In this document: in pieces, positions 26,964 to 38,752 of the stretch
How the letters are laid out: each line of letters begins with the position of its first letter
Numbering within the stretch: the stretch's first letter is position 1
From: Tsukamurella sp. PLM1
GTDB lineage: Bacteria > Actinomycetota > Actinomycetes > Mycobacteriales > Mycobacteriaceae
Direction of reading: 5' to 3'
NCBI RefSeq assembly: GCF_023168325.1
Contig: NZ_AP025688.1
Span: forward strand, 4,092,001 to 4,156,000
Length of the DNA: 64,000 nt
The notes under the pieces: generated by a model
The model's database searches: none
What the model saw: the letters and a program-made list of their open reading frames with translations, nothing else
What the model was told of the DNA's origin: nothing
Program-made: the position numbers and the translations under genes

Positions 26964-29231
26964 TCAGATCGGGCGGGCGCCGAGTTCGTTCTTGAGGAGC
27001 TCCAGCGCGATCTCGTCGGGATCGCGGCGCGGCGCGGGCGCTCCGCCGGACGCCGCGTCCTCGCGGTGCGCGGCGTCGATCATCTCGTCCTCGCTGACCT
27101 CGACGATCTGTTCCGGGGCCGGCTCGGGGTCCGGTTCCGGGGAGCGGGATGTCGTCGTGGTGCGACGGTGCCCGGTTCTCACGCCCGGCGGGACGGGTGT
27201 CGGGGCGCTGCTCGCCCGCGCGGCTGCGCCGCTCGAACGTGGGCGGCGCCTTGCGCTGCGGTTCGGGGCGCTGGGGTGGCGCGGGCGCCGCCTGCTGCGC
27301 GGCGCCGGCACCGTCGCCGACCTCGACGTTCCACTGCGTCCCGAACACCTCGCGCACCGCATCGCGCAAGTTGGCCACGTGCTGCGGGTCGCTGAACCGG
27401 GCCAGCAGCACCGGGATCGGCAGGACCAGGTGCAGCGTATCGCCCACCAGGGCCGCCACCTGCATGTTCGGCATGAATGCGCCCGTCACCTTGCTGCGGC
27501 TGCCCACGGCCCGGAGCACCTTGGGCCACGCCGTGCGCACCTCCTCGATCGAGGGGCCCGACGGTGCCGCGGGCGCCGACGGAGCAGGCGAGGCCTGCTG
27601 AGCAGTGGGCTGCTCGGGCGCCGGCTCCGCGCGGGGCGCGGGTTCTGCCGGGGTCTGCGCCTGCGCGAGGGAACCCGGCGCGGGTGGAGCGGGCGGGGCG
27701 GAGGACGGCTCGGGCGCCGGCTCGGCGGCCGGTTCGGGACGGTGCAGGACCGGCTCCGATTCGGTCGCGCCCACGGAGGGAGCCGTCGGCGCGGGCGGCA
27801 CGGTTTCGGCCGGCGGGGCCGCGGGGGCCGCGGGGGCGGGAGGCTCGGCCTGCGGCGTCGGCTGCACGGGCGGCGGGGTGACCGGCGCAGCCGGCGGCGG
27901 GGTGACCGGCGCAGCCGGCGGCGTCGGAGCCGCGGCCGGTTCGGGCTGCGGAGGCTCCGCCTGACGCTGGCTGGGCCGGACGAAACGGGACGGCGCACCG
28001 TCGGGCGAGGGCGCGGGCGGCGGCGTGCCGGACGGGCCTTGCGACGACGGCGCCGGGGCCTGGGCACCACCGCCGGCGCCGCCGGGACGCCGCTCGAGCG
28101 CCTCGATGCGCTGCAGGAGCGCGGCCTGGGAATCGTCGGCGGCGGGGAGCAGCATCCGGGCGCACATGACCTCGAGGAGCAGGCGGGGCGAAGTGGCGCC
28201 GCGCATCTCCGCGAGCGAGGCGTGCGTCACCTCGGCGCACCGCGTCAGGGTGGCGAGACCGAGCTTCGAGGCCTCCCCGCGCATCGTCTCGAGCACGTCG
28301 ACGGGTACGTCGATGAGACCGCGGTCGGCCGCGTCGGGGACCGTGTGCAGCAGAATCAGATCACGCAGGCGCTCGAGCAGGTCCGTGGCGAAGCGGCGCG
28401 GGTCGTGCCCCGCCTCCATCACCTTCTCGACGGCGCCGAACAGGGCGGCGCCGTCGGCGCTCGCGAGCGCGTCGACGGCCGCGTCGATGAGCGCCGTATC
28501 GGTGACACCGAGCAGGCCGAGTGCGCGCTGATACGTCACGCCCTCCGCACCGGCACCGGCGAGCAGCTGATCCATGATCGACAGCGAGTCACGCGGGGAG
28601 CCGCCGCCGGCGCGGATCACCAGGGGGTACACCTGCGGCTCGACAGAGACGTGCTCGGCACCCGTGATCCGCTCCAACAGCGGCCGCATCACGTTCGGCG
28701 CGAGCAACCGGAAGGGGTAGTGGTGCGTGCGCGAGCGGATGGTGGTGAGCACCTTCTCCGGCTCCGTGGTGGCGAAGATGAAGATCAGGTGCTCCGGCGG
28801 CTCCTCCACGATCTTCAGTAACGCGTTGAAGCCCTGCGGCGTGACCATGTGCGCCTCGTCGACGATGAAGACGCGGTAGCGCGACTCGGCGGGCGCGTAG
28901 AAGGCGCGGTCGCGCAGCTCACGCGCGTCGTCCACGCCGCCGTGGCTGGCGGCGTCCATCTCGGTGACGTCCAGGTTACCGGGGCCCCGGGTGCGAGGGC
29001 GACGCACGAGCTGCACACCCCGCACGGCCTACTGGTGGGGCCCTGCTCGCAGTTCAGCGAGCGCGCCAGGATGCGGGCCGACGATGTCTTACCGCATCCA
29101 CGCGGGCCCGAGAACAGGTACGCGTGGTTGACGCGTCCCGAATCCAGTGCCGTACTCAGCGGTTCGGTGACGTGCTCCTGCCCCACGACCTCGGCGAACG
29201 TCGCTGGACGGTACTTGCGGTAGAGAGCCAC
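26964..29231 (-). CDS. dnaX: DNA polymerase III subunit gamma/tau, frameshifted
   Basis: The clamp-loader ATPase, about 755 residues. Seen: MALYRKYRPATFAEVVGQEH, Walker A GPRGCGKTS (residues 42-50), four zinc cysteines C61, C70, C73, C76, Walker B VFIVDEAHM, sensor region IFATTEPEKVLTTIRSR, and a long Pro/Ala-rich linker (about residues 390-540) before the tau tail ending ALELLKNELGARPI. Two breaks: at the C4 run 28985-28988 (one base missing) and near 27139-27142, where one base appears extra. The first break lies before Walker B, so it is not a programmed gamma frameshift. Confidence 0.93.
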
Positions 29232-29339
29232 GCTGTCAGGCTACCGGTGCGGTCCGACAGCGCTGTGCCGCCGTCAGCAGCCGACCGGCTTGTACCCGGA
29301 AACCGCGACGAATACACAGGTGGCCGTCACGGTCTCCAC

Positions 29340-30565
29340 CTACAAGTGCTCGTCGCGCCGGCGCCCGACGACTGCCTGGGCGAGGGCCGAACCGAAGAGC
29401 AGGCCGAGCGCGAGCGCACAGATCACGGCCGCCACCTCCACGACGGTGCGCGCGCCCTGTTCCGGATCGATGCCGACCGACGTGACCGAGAGCAGCCCCA
29501 GGCTGCCGGGGACGAGGACCCAGAACGCCGGCAGGAAGACGACCAGGCGCGGGAGCCGCGGCCACAAGTACGCGACCACAGAGGCGCCGAGGCTCCCCGC
29601 GATCGCCCCGAGGAAGGCGCCGAGGACCGCCCCGGAGGCGTGCTGTCCCGCGAGCTGCGCGCCGAAGGCGGCCGCCACGACCACGCCGATCGCCGGCAGC
29701 AGCCGCATCGACGCGCCCTCGTTGAGACAGACCCCGACGCAGATCAGCGCCAGCCCCACCGGTGGACCCCACCCGCCGAGCTGGTTCACCCGCTCATTGG
29801 CCAGCAACTCGGCCCCGACGCGCAGCACTGTCGTCGCCGCGAGGATGCCGAGCGAGAACAGCAGCAGCTGCACCGTGCCGAACGTCAGCCGCGCGGCCCC
29901 CGCCACCATCGCCCCCGCCGCCAGCTCGGACATGCCGGTCACCATCAGCGCGCCCGGCAACAGGACCGCGAGGGGAGCGAGCAGGGTGCGCAGCGGACCG
30001 TCGAGCCATCCGGCCTGCGCCGCGGCGAACACCCCGGCCCCCACGACGAACGCCGCGATCGTCGGCAGCAGCGTGGCCGCCAGCGCGACCCGCCCCGCCA
30101 GCTTGACCAGCAGCATCACCGCGACGCCGCCGACCGCCGCAGCGGCGATGTTCGCCCAGCCGGGCTGCAGCAGCATCGCGATGCCGATCGCGATCACCGG
30201 CCACGAGGCGTCCTGCACCCACTGCGGGTACCGGTGCGGCAGCGAGCGCAGCGAGCCAGGCTCCCGAACGCCTCAGTGGGCGAGAGCCGGCCGGCGACGA
30301 GGCCCCGTCGGACCTCCGCGACGACGGCCGACTGGTCCAGCCGCAGCGGACCGTCGATCGACTCGAACGTGGCGGGCGCGCCGGGCTCGAGCCCCAGCGT
30401 GAGCCCGGTGGGCGTGGCGCCCACCTGCGCGAGCGGATATCCGAGAGCGGTCGCGACCCGCTTGAGTTCACGCTCCACCTCGTGGACGGGCTGGCCCCCG
30501 GCGATCATCGCGGCGCCCAGGTAGGCGAGCAGCCGGCGGTGTTCGGAGGTGGGGTCAGGCTGCAC
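29340..30565 (-). CDS. Threonine/serine exporter, ThrE-type, frameshifted
   Basis: About 408 residues: an N-terminal cytosolic part (HRRLLAYLGAAMIAGGQPVH, EVERELKRVATALGYPLAQV) typical of ThrP/ThrE, followed by about ten membrane spans. Corynebacterial ThrE exports threonine and serine; the polypeptide here has the same two-part layout. The frame breaks near the CCC at 30263-30265; one added base joins PTEAFG to SLPHRYPQWVQDASWP. The GTG start (30565) overlaps the end of the glycosyltransferase gene by 11 bases. No gene was seen between it and dnaX (29232-29339). Confidence 0.82.
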
Positions 30566-31834
30566 GGCCGGCTCGGTCCGCGCGCGCGAGGTACCAGGCG
30601 CTGCCGGCCAGCGTCGCCGCGAAGATCCACACGTACACCCCGCCCGCAAGCGCCTTGAGGACCGGATCGTCCATGGGGCGCAGGAAGATCCCGATGGCGT
30701 ACGTGTCGAAGACCGTATCCACGCCCGTGGGCTGGAGGTTCGGGAAGTAGGTGACCCAGATGAACGTGGCCGCGACGAGTGCCGCGGGCGCGATCAGGTA
30801 CGCGAGCCGGCGGGGCCACGAGGTCGCGAGCAGGGCTGGCGTCAGCAGCAACACCAGCAGCGGCACGATCCACACCCAGTGGTGCCCCCACGAGAACGGC
30901 GAGACCGCGCACGCGGTCAGGCCCACGACGGTGATCGCCAGCAGGACCGCGCCCCGACGGTACGCCCAGGCCGCGACCCCGAGCCCGGCCAGCGCCGCGG
31001 GGACCGCGACCGCGAGCCACAGCACCGTCGACGGCTTCTCCGCGTGCGTGAGGTACGCGATGAGTCCGTTGATCGACTGATTACCCACCTGATTGGGTTC
31101 GCCGACGCGGTTCGCGTCGAGGAACGTGCCCGACCAGTACGTCACGGATTCGCGAGGGATCACCGCGAACCCGATCGCCACCGTGCCCGCCAGCGCGATC
31201 AGGGCGTTGCGCACCTCCCGCCACTGCCGGGTGACCACGAGGTACGCGAGGAAGAACAGCGGCGTCAGCTTGATGCCGGCGGCGACGCCGATGCTGAAGC
31301 CCTTGAACCGGGCACCCGTGGGGCGGCCCAGGTCCCACAGCAGGAGCAGCATGAGGAACACGTTGATCTGGCCGAACCAGATGGTGGTGCGGACCGGCTC
31401 CAGCACGGTGGAGACCAGCGTCAGGCACACCGCCGCGAACCACACGCGCCAGTCTCGCGCGAACCCGAGCAGCCGGAACGCGATCATGATGCAGGCCAGC
31501 AGTGCCAGCAGCACCGCGATGGTCCAGGTCCACCGCAGCACGTCCGTGGACATCCAGCTCAGCGGCACGAACAGCACGCCCGCGAAGGGGTGTAGGTGAA
31601 CGGCAGGATCTCGTTGAGCAGGGCACCGTCGTAGAGCCCGTCCCCGCCGCGGGCCACGATCTCGCCGCCCTTGCGGTAGACCTCGGCGTCGATCTGATTG
31701 TGGAACAGCCCGTACATGGGCGTGGCGAACGGGATCCGCACGAACTGCTGCCACACCGCGGCGCCCGCGGCTGCGGCGAACAGCGCCAGGACCCACCACT
31801 GGCGCGGGAACCGCCGGCTGATGTCGTTCGCCAC
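30555..31834 (-). CDS. GT87-family mannosyltransferase-like protein, frameshifted
   Basis: A polytopic GT-C glycosyltransferase of the DUF2029/GT87 family (426 residues; mycobacterial PimE is the type member), which would use polyprenyl-phospho-mannose on the outer face of the membrane. The acidic loop motif after span 1 is visible (LFHNQIDAEVYRKGGEIVA), followed by LPFTYTP and then FAGVLFVPLSWM in the next frame. The break is at the G4 run 31587-31590 and one base repairs it. GTG start at 31834. Acceptor not known. Confidence 0.8.
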
Positions 31835-31859
31835 CGGCGCGATCCTCCTGCTCAGGAAC

Positions 31860-33270
<1,411 letters not shown>

Positions 33271-33276
33271 TGGACC

Positions 33277-33282
33277 ACTATA
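33277..33282 (-). promoter_or_regulatory. -10 box of the SRP RNA gene
   Basis: TATAGT on the - strand, placing the transcript start near 33270, where the base-paired 5' end of the RNA begins. Confidence 0.6.
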
Positions 33283-33333
33283 CGGGTCGCCGCAGTTTGG
33301 GTCGACGGGGGCGTCTCGTCTACGATGGTCCAC

Positions 33334-33422
33334 GGAGGATTCGCCTAGTGGCCTATGGCGCTCGCCTGGAACGCGGGTTGGGTTAATAGCCCTCAGGGGT
33401 TCAAATCCCCTATCCTCCGCCA
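33334..33422 (+). tRNA. tRNA-Ser(GGA)
   Basis: Full cloverleaf with acceptor stem GGAGGAT/ATCCTCC, anticodon GGA in the loop CTGGAAC, a long class II variable arm, T-loop GTTCAAATC and an encoded CCA (33420-33422). It reads UCC/UCU serine codons. TACGAT at 33321 is a likely -10 box. Followed directly by a hairpin terminator. Confidence 0.97.
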
Positions 33423-33424
33423 CG

Positions 33425-33463
33425 GAACGGCCCGTGACCAGCACTGTTGGTTACGGGCCGTTC
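33425..33463 (+). terminator. Terminator after tRNA-Ser(GGA)
   Basis: Inverted repeat of 16 bases (33425-33440 with 33448-33463; one G-T pair) around a 7-base loop, 3 bases after the tRNA. Confidence 0.8.
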
Positions 33464-33487
33464 TCGCGTCCAAGCCGGGCGACCCGA

Positions 33488-33601
33488 TCAGTCCTTGAGC
33501 GCCAGAGCGGCATCGGCCAGCGTGTTGCGGTAGCCGCGCTCGGCGGCGTTACGGGCGAACATCTGCTTTCGGTCACCGGCGTCGAACCCCGACATCGTCA
33601 T
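33488..33601 (-). CDS. Possible small ORF, 37 residues
   Basis: MTMSGFDAGDRKQMFARNAA followed by ERGYRNTLADAALALKD. Third codon positions are strongly G/C, as in real genes here, and GGAGGGAAGGGGAG lies upstream. I do not recognise it; it could be a real small protein or the tail of a decayed gene. The rest of 33464-33720 shows nothing else I can support. Confidence 0.3.
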   Translation of the reverse strand: MTMSGFDAGDRKQMFARNAAERGYRNTLADAALALKD

Positions 33602-33720
33602 CACGACCCGGGCTCCCCTTCCCTCCGGGACCGCCGACGCATCGAAGCTTGCCTTCGCAAGCGAAACCGGGCACACCGTGCGAAACTGAGCGCAACCCGC
33701 ACACGAGAGGTCGCCCTGCT

Positions 33721-35280
33721 ATGCGCGAAACCGCCCGCAAGCTCGGATACGCACTGGTCGCACTGTTCGGTGCGATCGCCCTCACCTTCACAACCGCGAT
33801 CGCCTGGGCGGCCACGACGGTGCTCGTCGTTCCCGGGACGGGGACGAAGGATCCGTCGAAGGTGCCGGGCTACCAGGAGAACGTCGTCGGCTACTACGTC
33901 GCACCCACCGGCGCGTGCGACGACGGTGGCTGCACGGCCACTCCGGTGCCCTACATCGCCGAGTTCTGGCCGATCCCGCTCGAGGGTTGGGGCGGGCTCG
34001 AGGGCGCCAAGTGGGACGACTCGGTGGCGAGCGGCGTCATCAGCCTGAACGAGCAGTACGCCGCCGCCGACAAGTCCGATCCCATCGTGATCTTCGGGTA
34101 CTCGCAGGGCGGCACCGTAGTGACCGAAGTCAAAAAGCAACTGGCCGAGAACGGCGGCGTCCCGGACAACGTCTCGTTCGTGCTGATCGGTAACGCGAGC
34201 CGCCCGAACGGCGGCCTCTTCACCCGGCCGTCCTTCCTCGGACACGTCCCGTTCCTCGACGTCACGTTCGGGCCGGGCACGCCCACGAACACCGGAACCG
34301 AAGGGCGGCCGGTGAACACGACCGACGTCGCGTTCCAGTACGACGGCGTGACCGACTTCCCCCGCTACCCCGCGAACCTCCTCGCGACGGCCAACGCGAT
34401 CGCCGGCTTCTGGTACGTCCACGGAAAGATGCTGTCGCCCAAGGGCGACGACCCCGCCACCCAGACGCCCATCGGTTACACACCCGACGAGGTGCAGGCC
34501 GCCGTCGAGGCCGCCACCGATAACTGCACGACGGCCACCCACTGCCAGATCAGCGGCGACACCCGGTACGTGACCCTGCCCGCCAAGATCCTGCCGATCA
34601 TGCTGCCGCTGCTTGAACTGGGCGCGGCGACGAACACCACTGCCCTGGTGCGCCCGTTCGTCGACCTGACCTCGCCGCTCGCGCGGGTGATCATCGAGAC
34701 CGGTTACGACCGCACGGATTACGGCAAGGCCACCCCGTTCGGCCTGTTCCCCTCCATCGATCCGCTGCGCCTCGGCGTCGACCTCGTCGGCGCCACCGTG
34801 CAGGGCATCGGCGCTGCTGCCACGGGCACCGGAGACGCGTCGCGCTACCTCGCGCCCGAGCCGTCCACGGACACACCGTCCACGGACACACCGTCGACGG
34901 ACATACCGGACACGGACGCACCGTCGACCCCGAAGCCTGAGGAGGCCGTCCCGACCTCGCAGAAGACAGCGCCACCGGTGCTGCAGCTGGTGCAGGGCAG
35001 CACATCCGAGGCCCCGGCCGTCCCGACCCAGACTGTGACGACCGAGCCGTCGAACACCACCGAGGCCTCGGCCTCACAGGAGCCCTCGAACTCCCCGGAG
35101 CCGTCGAACGACGTCGAACCGTCGAACAGCACCGAGCCGCAGGCCCCGTCGCAGCCCGAGGCGACGTCCGAGAACACCTCGCCTGCACCGACTGCCGACG
35201 CGACCGCCCCGGAGACGACGTCCGGGCCGACGACGGACGACACGAGCGACGAGCCCGTGGTGACCGACGCGGCGGCCTGA
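33721..35280 (+). CDS. Secreted PE-PPE-domain hydrolase
   Basis: A 519-residue exported protein: signal peptide (residues 1-30, ending TTAIAWA), then a PE-PPE (alpha/beta serine hydrolase) domain with TTVLVVPGTGTKDPS and the nucleophile elbow FGYSQGG (S128), and a C-terminal tail (about 380-519) rich in S, T, P and E with short repeats of the type STDTP and EPSN. The tail probably spans or links to the cell wall. PE-PPE domains are largely restricted to mycolate actinobacteria and have esterase activity in M. tuberculosis. No PE or PPE N-terminal domain is present. Confidence 0.88.
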   Translation: MRETARKLGYALVALFGAIALTFTTAIAWAATTVLVVPGTGTKDPSKVPGYQENVVGYYVAPTGACDDGGCTATPVPYIAEFWPIPLEGWGGLEGAKWDDSVASGVISLNEQYAAADKSDPIVIFGYSQGGTVVTEVKKQLAENGGVPDNVSFVLIGNASRPNGGLFTRPSFLGHVPFLDVTFGPGTPTNTGTEGRPVNTTDVAFQYDGVTDFPRYPANLLATANAIAGFWYVHGKMLSPKGDDPATQTPIGYTPDEVQAAVEAATDNCTTATHCQISGDTRYVTLPAKILPIMLPLLELGAATNTTALVRPFVDLTSPLARVIIETGYDRTDYGKATPFGLFPSIDPLRLGVDLVGATVQGIGAAATGTGDASRYLAPEPSTDTPSTDTPSTDIPDTDAPSTPKPEEAVPTSQKTAPPVLQLVQGSTSEAPAVPTQTVTTEPSNTTEASASQEPSNSPEPSNDVEPSNSTEPQAPSQPEATSENTSPAPTADATAPETTSGPTTDDTSDEPVVTDAAA

Positions 35281-35288
35281 CGCGTCGG

Positions 35289-36013
35289 CTAGAGGCCCGC
35301 GGGGACGGTCTTCCCCTTCACGGTGACCGTCACCGCGCCGGTCTTGGCGTTGAAGACGATCTTGCCGTGCTCGAAGGTGGTCTGGCGCAGGTCGCCCGAC
35401 ACGGTCTCGTCACTGGTCGGGGCCCCGAGCGGACCGGCCGACCCGTTCGCGCCCTCGCCGTTGGTCAGCGGCTTACCGGCGGAATCGCGCTCGATGTTCC
35501 ACGCGTCCGGATCCGGCCCCACGTGATGTACGCGGGCCCCGATCCGGTGCGGGAGGTGATGACGCCGCCCTTGAACTGCTGGTAGACCAGCCCGCTGTCG
35601 CGGGTTCCGGCGTTGTGGGACCCATCGAGCGGCGCCCCGAGCCCCTTCTTCTGCGCCGGCGTCGCGGCGAGGTATTTGGCGCCGATGGGCCCGGTGAGCG
35701 TCACGGTGCTGCCGTTCACGCCCTGCAGTTCGACGGTGCCGCCCCGACCGGATGCGGAGCTCGCCGAGGCGCCACTGGAAGCGGAACCGGAGACGGAAAC
35801 CGCCGCACCGCTCGACGGTGTGGAATCCACGCTCGCGGACGGACTTCCGGACGCGGTCGTGCTCATCGGAGCGGTCGTCCCGGTCGCCTGCGTGGCAGTC
35901 GCGGCAGCGGGCGCGGCCTCTTCCCCGGGGTCGGCCCCGCAGCCTGCGGCGATCACGGCGACGGTGGCCAGGCCCGCGACGGTGGCGGCGGTGCGGCGTG
36001 CGGTGGTCCTCAT
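35289..36013 (-). CDS. LGFP-repeat-like lipoprotein, frameshifted
   Basis: A 241-residue lipoprotein when repaired. Signal with lipobox VIAAGC (C25), a Ser/Ala/Thr-rich linker to about residue 95, then LGFP-like repeats (KYLAATPAQKKGLGAPLDGS; SGLVYQQFKGGVITSRTGSG), often found on cell-wall-associated proteins of mycolate bacteria, and a C-terminal beta strand pair (FNAKTGAVTVTVKGKTV). The frame breaks at the C4 run 35517-35520; one base restores AYITWGPDPDAWNIE. Ends 8 bases from the PE-PPE gene, convergent. Confidence 0.78.
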
Positions 36014-36044
36014 GGAGCTCCTACTCGGTCCGGCGATCGATGGG

Positions 36045-36073
36045 CGGACACAGTGACGACGGTCACGTGTCCG
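36045..36073. terminator. Hairpin downstream of the SRPBCC gene
   Basis: Arms 36045-36057 and 36062-36073 pair with a single bulge (GGACAC/GTGTCC outer, GTGAC/GTCAC inner). Lies between the end of the ArsR-SRPBCC operon and the start of the lipoprotein gene; the inner part also resembles a CRP half-site pair (AGTGA-N6-TCACG). Confidence 0.55.
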
Positions 36074-36099
36074 GTTCCGACTCTAACCGGTCGCGCGGA

Positions 36100-36741
36100 T
36101 CACTCCCCGCTGAAGAAGGCAGCGGTCCGTTGCCCCTGTGCGGCGGCCTGCTCGGCGGGGACACCTGCTGCCTCGGTGGCCGCGGCCCACCGCCGGGCCG
36201 ACTCCGCGATGAATCCCTTCGCCGCCGGCGAGGCGAAGAACTCGTCGGCGTTCTCCGGACGGTCCTGTCCTGTGGTGAGGTACGCGGTGAGACCGAGCAG
36301 GCCGAGGTCCCAGCCCACACCCGTTGCGCCGGGGCCGAACTGCTCGTAGAAGTCGCGCACGTTGTCGCCCGAGTGGGTCAGCGTGAGGCGAGCTCCGGCA
36401 GCGTCGGGCTCGACGGTGACCTCGACCTGTGACGTGCCGCCCATGATCTCCCAGGAGACCAGATAGCGATGCGGCGCATCGCATTCGAGCACGGTTCCAC
36501 CCGCGTTGCCCTCCACCTGGAAGCGGCCGCCGAGCACGAGGTCGCCATGGACGGGCGCGAACCAGCGGGGCAGGCGCTCGCCGTTCGTGACCGCGTCCCA
36601 CAGATCCGCGACGTCCGTGGGATAGGTCTGGCTGAGCGAGCCCGAGACGTAGACGTCCCCCTCGCCGCTGTCGCGGACCTCCGCGACGCGGGTGACCGCG
36701 TCCGCCTGGGCGGCAGCGATGTCATCGATGGCGTAGTTCAT
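36100..36741 (-). CDS. SRPBCC/AHA1-domain protein
   Basis: A 213-residue START-like protein (Hsp90 ATPase activator homologue 1 family). Features: VADLWDAVTNGERLPRWFAP, GGRFQVEGNAGGTVLECDAP, RYLVSWEIMGGTSQVEVTVE. It overlaps the ArsR gene by 4 bases and is expressed with it. ArsR-SRPBCC pairs are common in actinobacteria; the ligand or role is generally not known. Confidence 0.87.
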   Translation of the reverse strand: MNYAIDDIAAAQADAVTRVAEVRDSGEGDVYVSGSLSQTYPTDVADLWDAVTNGERLPRWFAPVHGDLVLGGRFQVEGNAGGTVLECDAPHRYLVSWEIMGGTSQVEVTVEPDAAGARLTLTHSGDNVRDFYEQFGPGATGVGWDLGLLGLTAYLTTGQDRPENADEFFASPAAKGFIAESARRWAAATEAAGVPAEQAAAQGQRTAAFFSGE

Positions 36742-37088
36742 GATTCGTCCTTCTCCGTGGAGGTTCGTCGCACGCGCTTGCCGCGCGCGATCTCGGTGGC
36801 GAGAGCCGCGAAGCGCGGCTCCCAGAAGTGTCGGAAGGGCACCAGCCAGTCGTCCACCTGCCGCAGCGGCTCCGCCCGCACCGCGTACAAGCGGCGCGTA
36901 CCCTCGGGGCGGACGGTGACGAATCCCGCCTCCCGCAACACTTTCAGGTGCTGCGAGACCGCGGGCTGACTGATCCCGAACTGTGCGCGCACCTCGTCGC
37001 TCAGCTCACCCGCCGCGCGCTCGCCGGTGGCGAGAAGCTCGATCAGGTGGCGGCGAACCGGGTCACCGAGGACGTCGAAGGCGTGCAC
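36738..37088 (-). CDS. ArsR-family transcriptional regulator
   Basis: A 116-residue winged-helix regulator: HAFDVLGDPVRRHLIELLAT, FGISQPAVSQHLKVLREAGF, VTVRPEGTRRLYAV. No cysteine metal site is seen, so it is probably not a metal sensor. It leads an operon with the SRPBCC gene and most likely represses it through the palindrome at 37110. Confidence 0.9.
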   Translation of the reverse strand: MHAFDVLGDPVRRHLIELLATGERAAGELSDEVRAQFGISQPAVSQHLKVLREAGFVTVRPEGTRRLYAVRAEPLRQVDDWLVPFRHFWEPRFAALATEIARGKRVRRTSTEKDES

Positions 37089-37109
37089 GACACCACTATT
37101 TCATCAACC

Positions 37110-37124
37110 ACTTATATAAGTCAA
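37110..37124 (-). promoter_or_regulatory. ArsR operator over a -35 box
   Basis: The 12-base perfect palindrome ACTTATATAAGT (37110-37121) overlaps TTGACT (37124-37119 on the - strand), a -35 box for the ArsR gene. It stands out as AT-rich in this G+C-rich window. Confidence 0.6.
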
Positions 37125-37168
37125 TACCGAAATTATCCGCGCACCCGGGCGCGCCGCGCCGGCCCCGC

Positions 37169-38694
37169 CTACCCGACGGTGACCGCGATCGTCCGCTCGG
37201 ACACCGGCTCCCGCAGGCGCGTGGTGTCGACGCGGAGCACTTCGAGGCTGTCCTGCAGACCGTTTGCCAGGAGCTTGGGCTTGAGCTGGAACGGGGCTTC
37301 GGACCGGCGATGCCGGCCAGGCCGAAGTCGCTGTCGTTGGCGATGAACAACGTCTTGCCGTTGTCCGCGACCGCGAGTCCCTCGACCTTGTCGTGGCCGA
37401 AGAACCGGCCCGCAGGGTTGAGCTTGTCGACGAGACCGCTCAGCTCCAGCGCGACGGACTTGCGGACGGGGGTGATCCCCGCGCCCTTGAGCGCGGCCTC
37501 GGCCTCCGCGGTGCTGCTGACGCCCACGATCGTCTCGGGATTCTGCTCGCCGAGCGGGGTGGCACCGTCGAGGTTGATGCGGTAGACGGTCTTGTTGGCC
37601 TTCGGCGCGGCCTTGCCGTCACGCTCGTCGACGAGGAACTCGGTGTTCGAGATGGCGGTGATCTCGGAGACCGCCTTCTTGGTGTCCTTCGGGTTGTCGA
37701 GCAGGTAGGCGAACTGCTGCACGGCCTTCGTCTTGAGGTCGACGGTGACGATGCGCGTGACGGGCACCTCCTTCGCGTTCCCGCCGAGGCCCGGAACGTT
37801 CAAGGCGGACTGCATGATCCCCACCAGCCGCGTACCGTCGGGCGTCACGGTGAGGCCCTCCATGCCCTGGTTGGGCGTGCGGTTGCGAAGCACCTCCGGC
37901 AGTCCCTTGCCGGGCACGAGCCGCTCCAGTTCCTGGCCGTTGGCGTCGAAGTGAACCAGGAACGGGCCGTACTCGTCCGAGACCCAGAACGATCCGTCCG
38001 CCAGCGCCACGAGTCCCTCGGAGTCGATGCCGTGATCGGTCGGCCGGATGTCACGGCCGTCGAGATCGAGCATCGTCTCGCCCGTGGGGGCGGCAGTGTC
38101 GGTGAGACCGTTGAGCGGCCGCCCGTCGCGGCCCTTGAGCGTGATGACGCTGGTCAGCTTCGCCGCACCGTCCTCGAGCACGAACCTGCCGATCTGCGGC
38201 GTGAAGTCGGGGGTGGCCGCGATCTTCTGATCCTTCGCGGGGCCGTCCACGTTGGGGCCGCGGTCCGTCAGGCCGTAGAACTCACCCGGCGCGCCCGGAA
38301 CCGGAGTCCACGCGGAGCCGTAGCCGCTGCCGTCGATCGAGGCGCCGCCCACGGTCGCGAGCGGCGGGATGTCGGAGGAGTAGAGCCGCACGGCCGGTGA
38401 GACGACGGCCTTGAGCTCGACCGATCCCGTGAAGCCTGGGTTGGGCTTGAACAACAGGGCGCCGCCCCTCGCCGCTTCGACGGTGCCCTTGTCCGTCGGC
38501 TTCACGTCCACCACGGCGCCGCCCTGGGCCAGGCCCGCCAGCTCGCTCGCGGTGATGGTGAGCGGCGCGTTGACCCCCGTCTTGAGGTCGAGCCGGGCGG
38601 GCGCTGCGGCGTCGTCCGACGAGCAGGCGACGAGCGAGCCTCCCGCGAGGACGGCGACGAGACTGGCGGCGAGGACGGGGCGGGGTGAGCGCAT
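37169..38694 (-). CDS. Esterase-like phytase-family lipoprotein, frameshifted
   Basis: A 508-residue secreted lipoprotein when repaired: signal with lipobox SLVAC, then a beta-propeller of the 'esterase-like activity of phytase' family (PF13449): VGGASIDGSGYGSAWTPVPG, FYGLTDRGPNVDGP, HGIDSEGLVALADGSFWVSD and VPGKGLPEVLRNRTPNQGME. The final blade is in another frame after the G4 run 37293-37296; one base gives PFQLKPKLLANGLQDSLEVL and a normal stop. Substrate unknown. Confidence 0.83.
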
Positions 38695-38752
38695 GGTCCT
38701 GTGCTTACCAGAACCGCGTGAACGCCGCTCGCGCCGCCGGCCTCGCGGCCGG

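Noticed and set aside
26293-28821. Long + strand open frame opposite dnaX
   Set aside because: Composition is Arg/Gly-rich with no motif; it overlaps two well-supported genes.
28985-28988. Programmed frameshift in dnaX to make gamma
   Set aside because: The break occurs before Walker B, not after the ATPase domain, and looks like the other homopolymer errors.
36467-36483. Palindrome GCGATGCG-G-CGCATCGC resembling the paired-dyad element
   Set aside because: Inside the SRPBCC coding frame, single, with 1-base rather than 3-base spacing and no partner 58 bases away.
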